From Bauldia sp. (GTDB lineage Bacteria; Pseudomonadota; Alphaproteobacteria; Rhizobiales; Kaistiaceae): a stretch of DNA of 64,000 nucleotides. Below the pieces are notes generated by a model. It did not search any database. It was not told the origin of the DNA and saw only the letters and a program-made list of their open reading frames with translations. The position numbers and the translations under genes are program-made. This document shows positions 57,146 through 64,000 of the stretch, piece by piece. Each line of letters opens with the position of its first letter. Position 1 is the stretch's first letter. The DNA lies in contig JANQRX010000003.1 of assembly GCA_028284325.1 (NCBI GenBank), forward strand, positions 1-64,000, written 5' to 3'.

Positions 57146-59910
57146 TCCCCCTGGCCTTCGCCAATGTCGGCATGCTGTTCGCCCTCGCGGCGCTCCCGGT
57201 CATCTGGTACTTCCTGCGGCTCACGCCGCCACGTCCGCGTCTGGAGCGGTTTCCGCCCACGCGTCTGCTCCTTCGCCTGGCACGCAAGGAGGAGCAGCCC
57301 GACCACAGCCCGTGGTGGCTGACACTCCTCAGGCTGACGATCGCCGGCCTGCTGATCCTCGCCCTGTCCGGGCCCGTTCTGAGACCAGCCAGCGAAGAAG
57401 CGCCGGGAACGGGACCACTGCTCGTCGTCATCGACAACGGCTGGGCCGCCGGTGATCACTGGGAGAACATGCTGGAGACCGCCCGCAACGTTGTCGGCCT
57501 CGCGCGCGATGCCGACCGGCCGCTGGCACTGCTCGCGGCTGCCGACGGCACGTCGCAGGAACTGGCACCGACCGACGCGGCCGGCGTCGGCGAGCGCCTC
57601 GCGGCCCTGGAGCCGCGACCGTGGCAGCCCGATTACAGCCGTCTTGCGGAAAGGCTGCGCGACCAGGACCTTGTCGGTCGGTTCGGCGGCGCGGTCATCC
57701 TGTCGGCCGGGATCGCGGCACCGGGCACCGGGGCCTTCGCCGCCGCGCTCGATGAGGTCGTGGAAGGTCAGGTGATCGTCTATGTCGACGGCGCGCGCGA
57801 GACGGTCACCCTGGGGGCACCGGAGAACACCGCCGAGGCCCTGATCGTCCCGGTGCTGCGAACGCCCGACGGCCCTGCGACGTCGAGCCTCGTCAGAGCC
57901 GTCGACATCGAGGGCCGGGCGATCGGCGACGTGCCGTTCTCGCTCAACGCCGGCGAAACCGTCGGCAGCGCGATCGTCGACCTGCCGGTGGAGTTGCGCA
58001 ACGAAATCGTGCGGCTGGAGATCGCCGGCTCGGCGACCGCGGGTGCCGTGCAGCTCCTCGACGACCGCTGGCGACGCCGCCGCGTCGGCCTGATCACCGG
58101 CGCGTCCGCCGAGCGTGCGCAGCCGCTGCTGTCGCCGCTCTACTACATCTCCCGCGCTGCCTCGCCTTTCGCCGATCTTCTCGAGCCCCGTGACGCCAAC
58201 GCCGCCGTCGCGCTTCCCGAGCTGATCGATGCCGGCGTGTCGATCATCGCCATGGCCGATGTCGGCAGGCTGCCGACCGAAGTCGAAACCACCGTGGCAA
58301 GCTGGGTGCGGACCGGCGGGACGCTGGTCCGTTTCGCGGGGCCCCGGCTCGCCTCCGACGCCGACGGACTGGTGCCGGTGCAACTGCGCAACGGCGACCG
58401 CATCCTCGGCGGCAGCCTGAGCTGGCAGACACCGCAGCGGCTGAGCGGATTCGCCGATCACGGGCCGTTCAGCGGCCTGCCGCTGCCCGACGACGTACTG
58501 GTCACGCGTCAGGTTCTCGCCGAACCCGACGGTGAACTGGAAGGCCGCACATGGGCGGCACTGGAAGACGGCACGCCGCTGGTCACGGCGGCGCCCCTGG
58601 GAAGCGGCCTGCTGGTCCTGTTCCACGTGACCGCCGACACGAGCTGGTCGAGCCTGCCACTGTCGGGGGTCTTCGTGGAGATGCTGCGCAAGATCGTTGC
58701 GCTGTCGTCGAATCTCGATCGCGGCGAAGGCGCCCAGGCGTTGCCGCCCTATCGCCTGCTCGACGGCTTCGGGGACTTCGGCGGGCGGCTTGGGACCGCC
58801 CGACCGCTCGCGGGCGCGCTGGAGTCGATCGCCGCCAGCCTCGATCATCCGCCCGGCCTCTACGGCAACGAGCAGGGCTTCCGCGCCCTCAACCTGATGG
58901 CCGGCAACGCGCCGCCACAGCGCGTCGATCCGGCGGCATTCAGCGGCAGGGTTTATGCCTATCCGGCAACATCCCCGGTGCCGCTTGCGCCGTGGCTCCT
59001 GGCAGCCGCGCTCATCCTGTTCGCTGTCGACTCACTGGTGGTGCTGTGGCTGCACGGCGGCCTGGCGCTCCGCAGGCGCGCGGGAGTCGCGAGCCTTGTG
59101 GTCGCCGTGGTGGTGTTCGCCGGCGCCACGCATCCGGTCGCGGCCGACGAAGCCCGCGACCTGCTGATGCTCCAGGCGGCGAACGAAACCCGGCTCGCCT
59201 ACGTCCTCACGGGCGACGATCAGCTCGACGACATCAGCCGGACGGGGCTGACCGGGTTGTCGCGCGTGATCGCGGAACGGACGGCGCTGGAGCCGGGGGC
59301 GCCCATGGGCGTCGATCCGGCCACTGACGAGCTGGCGTTCTTCCCCCTGCTCTACTGGCCCGTGTCCGCCGACGTCGATCTCCCTTCCGCCACCACCATG
59401 GCTCGGATCGGCGCCTTCATGCGGCAGGGCGGCTCGGTGCTCTTCGACACTCGCGACCGCCTCGAACGCACGACAACGATCGGATCGTTGGGCGGGACGC
59501 CGGCATCCGAACGCCTCCGCGACATGCTGGCGACCCTCGATGTCCCGCCGCTGGAGCCGGTACCGACGGATCATGTTCTGACCAAGGCCTTCTACCTGCT
59601 CAACGACTTTCCCGGCCGTTATGCAGGTGGTCCCCTGTGGGTCGAAGCGCTTCAGAACGCCGCGCAGGTGGACCGCCCGGCACGCGCCGGCGACGGTGTT
59701 TCGACCATCCTCATCACATCCAACGACCTCGCCGGTGCGTGGGCGATCGGTGACGACGGGACGTTCCGATTTCCGATGGTGCCGCCCGACCGTGTCCAGC
59801 GCGAGATGTCGCTTCGGGCCGGCATCAACATCGTGATGTACGCGCTCACCGGCAACTACAAGGCCGACCAGGTTCATGTGCCGGCGTTGCTTGAGCGGCT
59901 GGGGCAATAG
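57142..59910 (+). CDS. BatA-like membrane protein with DUF4159 domain
   Basis: Protein of 922 residues. The N-terminal BatA-type segment has two helices (VGMLFALAALPVIWYFLRL and WLTLLRLTIAGLLILALSG). A long periplasmic region with a VWA-like part (LLVVIDNGWAAGDHWENML) follows. A mid-protein pair of helices is at APWLLAAALILFAVDSLVVL and VASLVVAVVVFAGATHPVAA. The last 240 residues are the DUF4159 domain (ARIGAFMRQGGSVLFDTRD). Its MIDAS motif is poorly conserved. Alphaproteobacteria often carry this fusion after moxR and DUF58. A role in envelope stress is only inferred from the gene set. Confidence 0.88.
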   Translation: MIPLAFANVGMLFALAALPVIWYFLRLTPPRPRLERFPPTRLLLRLARKEEQPDHSPWWLTLLRLTIAGLLILALSGPVLRPASEEAPGTGPLLVVIDNGWAAGDHWENMLETARNVVGLARDADRPLALLAAADGTSQELAPTDAAGVGERLAALEPRPWQPDYSRLAERLRDQDLVGRFGGAVILSAGIAAPGTGAFAAALDEVVEGQVIVYVDGARETVTLGAPENTAEALIVPVLRTPDGPATSSLVRAVDIEGRAIGDVPFSLNAGETVGSAIVDLPVELRNEIVRLEIAGSATAGAVQLLDDRWRRRRVGLITGASAERAQPLLSPLYYISRAASPFADLLEPRDANAAVALPELIDAGVSIIAMADVGRLPTEVETTVASWVRTGGTLVRFAGPRLASDADGLVPVQLRNGDRILGGSLSWQTPQRLSGFADHGPFSGLPLPDDVLVTRQVLAEPDGELEGRTWAALEDGTPLVTAAPLGSGLLVLFHVTADTSWSSLPLSGVFVEMLRKIVALSSNLDRGEGAQALPPYRLLDGFGDFGGRLGTARPLAGALESIAASLDHPPGLYGNEQGFRALNLMAGNAPPQRVDPAAFSGRVYAYPATSPVPLAPWLLAAALILFAVDSLVVLWLHGGLALRRRAGVASLVVAVVVFAGATHPVAADEARDLLMLQAANETRLAYVLTGDDQLDDISRTGLTGLSRVIAERTALEPGAPMGVDPATDELAFFPLLYWPVSADVDLPSATTMARIGAFMRQGGSVLFDTRDRLERTTTIGSLGGTPASERLRDMLATLDVPPLEPVPTDHVLTKAFYLLNDFPGRYAGGPLWVEALQNAAQVDRPARAGDGVSTILITSNDLAGAWAIGDDGTFRFPMVPPDRVQREMSLRAGINIVMYALTGNYKADQVHVPALLERLGQ

Positions 59911-59912
59911 CC

Positions 59913-62000
59913 ATGGCGACTTCGCTGGCCCTCGAACCGCTCATCGATCCGCTGCTGCTGGCGGTCCTTGCACTGATCCTCATCGCCAGCGTCGTCCCGG
60001 GGCTGATCAGGCGATCGCGGGCCGCATGGCTTCGCGCCGCGGCCGCCGTCGTCGTGATCGCCGCTCTCGCCAACCCTGTCGTGGTCAACGAGGATCGCGA
60101 ACCGCTCACCACGATCGCGGCGCTCGTCGTCGACCGCAGCGCAAGCCAGACACTGGACGGCCGCGACGTCGCAACGTCACTGGCCGCGGACGGCCTGGCG
60201 GAGCGTTTCGCCGGGTTCCAGGACATCGATCTCAGGATCATCGAGGTCGACAGCGCCGGCGGCAGTACCGATGGCACACGTCTCTTCGAGGCCCTCAACG
60301 CGGCGCTGATCGATGTGCCACCGGAGAGGCTGGGCGCCATCGTCATGCTGACGGACGGTCAGGTGCACGACGCACCGACCGATCGTGCCGGCTTGCCGGA
60401 GGGCGTGCCGGTCCATGCCCTAATCACGGGCCGGGAGGCGGAGCGCGACCGGCGGATCGAGATCGTCTCGTCGCCGCGCTTCGGCATCGTCAACGAAACC
60501 CAGAGCATCCGGTTTCGTGTCATCGACGAAGGCACCGGCGACGCCAATGTCACCATCTCGCTGGACGGCGAACCGCGCGCCTTCTCTGTCGTCAGGACCG
60601 GCGAGCTGGCGGAATTGCAGGTCGAGATCGACCATGGCGGCCAGAACATCTTCGAGATCGCCACCGATGCCGTCGAAGGCGAGCTCACCACCGTCAACAA
60701 TCGCGCCGTCGTGCCGATCGAGGGCGTGCGGGAGAACCTGCGGGTGCTGCTGGTATCCGGCGAGCCCCACGCCGGCGAACGCACCTGGCGCAATCTTCTC
60801 AAATCGGACGCCGCGGTCGATCTCGTCCATTTCACGATCCTGCGCCCACCGTCGAAGCAGGACGGCACGCCGATCAACCAGCTCTCGCTCATCGCCTTCC
60901 CCACCCGCGAGCTCTTTTCCGAGAAGATCGACGAGTTCGACCTGATCATCTTCGATCGCTACCAGCACCGGGGCGTGCTGCCGCTGCTCTACTTCGACAA
61001 CATCTCGGAATATGTGCGCGGCGGCGGGGCGCTTCTCGTCGCGGCCGGTCCAGATTTCGCGGGCTTCTCCAGCCTCTTCCACACCCCGCTGGCGCCGGTT
61101 CTGCCTGTTGCACCGACCGGCGAAGTCATCGAGGAACCATACCTGCCGAGGATGACCGAGACCGGTCTCCGCCACCCGGTCACCCGTGCGCTGCCGGGCT
61201 CCGACACCGAGCCGCCCTCCTGGGGACGGTTCTTCCGCCTCGTGGAAGTGGGGCTCGCCGAGGGTGACACGCTGATGAACGGTCTCCGCGACCAGCCGCT
61301 GCTCGTCCTCGACCGCCGCGGCGATGGGCGCATCGCAACCCTCCTCTCGGACCACACCTGGCTGTGGGCGCGCGGCTTCGAGGGCGGCGGGCCACACGTC
61401 GACCTGCTGCGGCGGCTCGCCCACTGGCTGATGAAGGAGCCGGATCTGGAGGAGGAGGTCCTGCGGGCGCGCACTGTTGGCAGCGATCTCGTGGTCGAGC
61501 GCCAGTCGATGGAGAGCGGCAGCGGCGACATCGCCATCGAGTCGCCGTCAGGATCGGGCTCGACGTTGACGCCGGGCGAGGTCGAGCCGGGATTATGGCG
61601 CGCGACTGCGCCGGCCGCAGAGATCGGGCTCTATCGCATCACCCAAGGCGACTTCAGGGCTTTCGCCCACAATGGTCCGGCCAATCCGAGGGAGTTCAGC
61701 GATGTCCGCTCGACCGCCGACGTCCTGCGGCCGCTGGTCGCCGCAACCGGCGGGCGCATCGCGCGGCTCGGCGAACCGGGGGCTTTGGACTTGCCCCGCA
61801 TCGTTCCGCTTCGCGGCGGGACGGTAGAATCCGGGCGGGATTGGATTGGCGTACGCGTCAGTGAGGCCAGCCTGCTCAAAGGCATCAGCCGAACGCCGGT
61901 CATGAGCGAATTCGGTTCGCTGGCCGGGATTGTCGGTCTTCTCGGTTTGATCCTGCTGATCGGCCTCCCCTTCATCACCTGGCTTCGGGAAGGCCGCTGA
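59913..62000 (+). CDS. Large membrane protein of the MoxR/BatA cluster
   Basis: Protein of 695 residues. Two N-terminal hydrophobic segments (LLLAVLALILIASVVPGLI and AAAAVVVIAALANPVVV) anchor it. A VWA-like region follows with LVVDRSASQTLDGRD, whose DRSAS resembles a MIDAS start. A beta-rich part is followed by a segment like class I glutamine amidotransferases (FDLIIFDRYQHRGVLPLLYF), then a long extracytoplasmic region. It ends with a helix (IVGLLGLILLIGLPFITWL). It lies 2 bases after the BatA-like gene. Function is unknown. Confidence 0.85.
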   Translation: MATSLALEPLIDPLLLAVLALILIASVVPGLIRRSRAAWLRAAAAVVVIAALANPVVVNEDREPLTTIAALVVDRSASQTLDGRDVATSLAADGLAERFAGFQDIDLRIIEVDSAGGSTDGTRLFEALNAALIDVPPERLGAIVMLTDGQVHDAPTDRAGLPEGVPVHALITGREAERDRRIEIVSSPRFGIVNETQSIRFRVIDEGTGDANVTISLDGEPRAFSVVRTGELAELQVEIDHGGQNIFEIATDAVEGELTTVNNRAVVPIEGVRENLRVLLVSGEPHAGERTWRNLLKSDAAVDLVHFTILRPPSKQDGTPINQLSLIAFPTRELFSEKIDEFDLIIFDRYQHRGVLPLLYFDNISEYVRGGGALLVAAGPDFAGFSSLFHTPLAPVLPVAPTGEVIEEPYLPRMTETGLRHPVTRALPGSDTEPPSWGRFFRLVEVGLAEGDTLMNGLRDQPLLVLDRRGDGRIATLLSDHTWLWARGFEGGGPHVDLLRRLAHWLMKEPDLEEEVLRARTVGSDLVVERQSMESGSGDIAIESPSGSGSTLTPGEVEPGLWRATAPAAEIGLYRITQGDFRAFAHNGPANPREFSDVRSTADVLRPLVAATGGRIARLGEPGALDLPRIVPLRGGTVESGRDWIGVRVSEASLLKGISRTPVMSEFGSLAGIVGLLGLILLIGLPFITWLREGR

Positions 62001-62005
62001 TCCGA

Positions 62006-62281
62006 TCAGCGGCGCCGGTAGTTCGGGCGCCTCTGGCCCGATCCGATCGGGCCCGGCCCATCAGTCTTGTGCCGGAAATTGATGCGACCCTTGTCGAGAT
62101 CATAAGGGGTCATCTCGACCCGGACGCGGTCACCGGCCAGCGTCCGGATGCGGTGTTTGCGCATGCGCCCGGCCGCGTAGGCCAGGATGACGTGATCGTT
62201 GTCCAGTTTCACACGGAAGTTCCCGTCGGGCAGGACCTCTGTCACCACGCCCTCGAACTCGAGCATTTCTTCCTTTGCCAA
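62006..62281 (-). CDS. infA: Translation initiation factor IF-1, extended form
   Basis: Protein of 91 residues; canonical IF-1 has about 72. The S1/OB fold is clear: [60 protein letters not shown]. The last 20 residues form an arginine-rich tail ([12 protein letters not shown]) absent from standard IF-1. It may be a second, paralogous infA, as some alphaproteobacteria have two; the canonical copy is not in this window. It is convergent with the BatA cluster, five bases away. Function in initiation is likely, not certain. Confidence 0.88.
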   Translation of the reverse strand: MAKEEMLEFEGVVTEVLPDGNFRVKLDNDHVILAYAAGRMRKHRIRTLAGDRVRVEMTPYDLDKGRINFRHKTDGPGPIGSGQRRPNYRRR

Positions 62282-62390
62282 AAGTGTCTCCTCTTCGGCG
62301 CTGTTTCGTCGGTGCGGCTACATAACACACTTCACTGCACGCGCCGCATATATGTCCGATGTCGGCATCGTGCACGCCGGCCGTGGGTGT

Positions 62391-62909
62391 TCACCCGAAC
62401 GAACGCGCGTTGATGTTGCGTGCCTCCCCGCACAAGCCGGTGAGCGCACGCTCCCTGAGCCCGCAGACAAGCACCCGGTCGGGATCGACCGGCGCCGGCA
62501 GCGTAATCACGTCCCGCCCGAGATGGACGAAGCCGAGGGGAGCGTAGTAGGGGAGATCGCCGACCAGCAGGACCGCCTCGTGGCCGGCTGCCCACGCATG
62601 GGCCAGACCGAGTCGGACAAGCGCCCTGCCCGCCCCGCGCCCCCGGAACGCCGGCGTTACCACCAGCGGCCCGAGGATCAGCGCCGGGCACTCGCCGATG
62701 ACGATCGGCGTCATGCGGACGGACGCGGCGACCGTCTCGTCCTGGCCGACCGCCACGAAGGACAGGTCGGGAAGCGGATCGACCCCTTCGCGCAGCACAT
62801 AGGCGGCGCGCCTGAAACGTTCGGGGCCAAACAGCGTGGCGTGAAGGTCATTGATGGTCCCGACATCGTCGGGCCGCTCCAGGCGGAGCACATACGGCTG
62901 GTCGTGCAT
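62391..62909 (-). CDS. GNAT N-acetyltransferase (YhbS-like)
   Basis: Protein of 172 residues with the GNAT fold. The acetyl-CoA binding motif is LVVTPAFRGRGAGRALVRLG (R-x-x-G-x-G/A type). ALLILGP precedes it, and VLLVGDLPYYAPLGFVHLG follows, as in YhbS-type enzymes. The substrate is unknown. It lies upstream of infA on the same strand, and the 109-base gap has no clear terminator. Confidence 0.88.
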   Translation of the reverse strand: MHDQPYVLRLERPDDVGTINDLHATLFGPERFRRAAYVLREGVDPLPDLSFVAVGQDETVAASVRMTPIVIGECPALILGPLVVTPAFRGRGAGRALVRLGLAHAWAAGHEAVLLVGDLPYYAPLGFVHLGRDVITLPAPVDPDRVLVCGLRERALTGLCGEARNINARSFG

Positions 62910-63156
62910 GAGACAGTTCCACTGAAGACGGGAGACAGGCGATCGCGCGGCCGACCGCAGCGCTCGTGGGAGCGCGTCAGGCGTCGCGGAAGGCGTCCGT
63001 CGATCGTCGTCGCTGAAGTGGCGGAGTCATGCTCGTCCCGTCCAGTGCGCGCCGTCGCTATCACGCCGCGGCAGGCCGGTCCAGAGGGTCGGGGTGGTCT
63101 GACCGCTCCGCCGACCTAAATGGGGACCATTGTCGAAAGCGAATGAGGACAGGGCG

Positions 63157-64000
63157 ATGGGTCGATTGGTAGATGGCGCCTGGGTGACCGAACAGCAGTG
63201 GAACGCGGCTGACGGCCGGTTCAAGCGTGCGGAGTCGGTGTTCCGCAACTGGGTGACGCCGGACGGCAGTGCCGGGCCCAGCGGCAAGGGCGGCTTCAAG
63301 GCCGAACCCGGCCGCTATCACCTCTACGTCGCCATGGCCTGTCCCTGGGCGCACCGCACGCTGATCGTCCGCAGCTTGAAGGGGCTCCAGGACCTGATCA
63401 GCGTCTCGGTGGTCGATCCGCTGATGGACGACTACGGCTGGAAGTTTACCGCTGAGCAGCCCGATCATCTGTTCGGCGTCGAGCGTCTTCAGGAGATCTA
63501 TGTGAAGGCCGACCCGCAGGCGACGAGCCGCGTCACGGTCCCGGTCCTGTGGGACAAGGCCTCCGGAACGATCGTGTCCAACGAGTCGTCGGAAATCATC
63601 CGGATGTTCAACAGCGCGTTCGACGAGCTCGGCGGCGACGCGTCGCTGAACCTCTACCCCGCCGGGCTGCGCGACGAGATCGATACGCTCAACAAGCGCA
63701 TCTATCACACCGTCAACAACGGCGTGTACAAGGCCGGGTTCGCTGGAACGCAGGCCGCCTATGAGGAAGCCGTGACCGCGCTGTTCGAGACGCTGGACGA
63801 CCTGGACGACCTGCTGGCGTCGCGGCGCTTCCTGACGGGCGCGCGGATCACCGAGGCCGACTGGCGCCTGTTCACCACGCTGCTCAGGTTCGATCCGGTC
63901 TATGTGGGGCACTTCAAGTGCAACATCCGCCGGATCGCCGACTATCCGAACCTGTCGGGCTTTCTTCGCGAGCTGTATCAGTGGCCGGGTGTCCGCGAGA
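63157..64000 (+). CDS. Glutathionyl-hydroquinone reductase-like GST (3' end cut)
   Basis: The frame opens at ATG 63157, preceded by GAGGACAGGG, and continues past the window; 281 residues are visible of a family length near 320. The Xi-class (YqjG/ECM4) features are present: FRNWVTPDG, RYHLYVAMACPWAHRTLIVR with the catalytic cysteine in ACPWAHR, VPVLWDKASGTIVSNES, and the C-terminal domain FLTGARITEADWRLFTTLLR. Family members reduce glutathionyl-hydroquinones. The 247 bases upstream, shared with the divergent GNAT gene, show no other feature. Confidence 0.92.
   Translation, partial: MGRLVDGAWVTEQQWNAADGRFKRAESVFRNWVTPDGSAGPSGKGGFKAEPGRYHLYVAMACPWAHRTLIVRSLKGLQDLISVSVVDPLMDDYGWKFTAEQPDHLFGVERLQEIYVKADPQATSRVTVPVLWDKASGTIVSNESSEIIRMFNSAFDELGGDASLNLYPAGLRDEIDTLNKRIYHTVNNGVYKAGFAGTQAAYEEAVTALFETLDDLDDLLASRRFLTGARITEADWRLFTTLLRFDPVYVGHFKCNIRRIADYPNLSGFLRELYQWPGVRE

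Overview
The window is chromosomal DNA of a GC-rich alphaproteobacterium. Gene content and order point to the Rhodospirillales/Hyphomicrobiales side of the class: a yqeY-dnaG-rpoD cluster, carA/carB-greA-trxB-lysR, a MarR-OmpR-EnvZ trio beside ilvE, the lgt-midA-pgeF chain, prs-rplY-pth-ychF, and a fbc operon (Rieske, cytochrome b, cytochrome c1). The species cannot be fixed from the sequence. Almost everything is dense core genome with very high GC at third codon positions, short gaps and many ATGA- or TTGA-type overlaps.

Layout. 1-4.7 kb: transcription and replication genes on the minus strand (rpoD cut by the window edge, dnaG, yqeY). 4.8-12.2 kb: carA, carB, greA, trxB and a LysR regulator on the plus strand. 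12.4-17 kb: minus-strand msrP, an EF-G-like GTPase and an aspartate aminotransferase-like enzyme. 17.1-20.9 kb: a 53-residue membrane protein, a probable five-hairpin small RNA on the opposite strand sharing one terminator with it, the molybdate operon modABC and a DUF922 protein. 20.9-25.9 kb: a small membrane protein with a DUF72 protein, a low-GC RelA/SpoT-domain gene that looks foreign, and uvrB. 26-31 kb: a glutathione-reductase-like flavoprotein, a histone H1-like K/A/R/T repeat protein, a secreted FecR-domain protein, an SH3 protein, a cold-shock protein and ilvE. 31.3-36.3 kb: marR/ompR/envZ-type regulators, csaA, proC, a YbjN-like gene and a BMFP-domain gene. 36.4-43.6 kb: lgt-midA-pgeF-lipoprotein, then prs, rplY, pth, ychF. 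43.5-50.8 kb: MFS transporter, GST, apt, petCBA and an ABC exporter on the minus strand. 51.4-55.1 kb: hemF, then DM13, cca, DUF6111 and NUDIX genes on the minus strand. 55.2-62 kb: a four-gene MoxR/DUF58/BatA-type cluster. 62-64 kb: an IF-1 variant, a GNAT acetyltransferase and a truncated glutathionyl-hydroquinone-reductase-like gene.

How the genes fit together. The window carries supply and maintenance functions: carbamoyl phosphate and PRPP for nucleotides, branched-chain and proline steps, lipoprotein maturation, respiratory bc1 complex with a PetP/PetR-like regulator set elsewhere in the window, heme synthesis, methionine-sulfoxide and thiol repair, and excision repair. No tRNA, rRNA, CRISPR array, insertion sequence, integrase or prophage was seen. 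The parts that stand out are the solitary AT-rich RelA/SpoT-domain gene (22.3-23.4 kb), the probable structured sRNA (about 17336-17457, minus), several strong intergenic hairpins, a hemF leader that can fold in two exclusive ways, and enzymes whose textbook motif residues are replaced (DnaG zinc ligands, the EF-G-like GTPase histidine, the His-Glu pair of the flavoprotein). I did not find a multi-gene system that I would call new; the RelA/SpoT gene and the sRNA are the best candidates for something undescribed.
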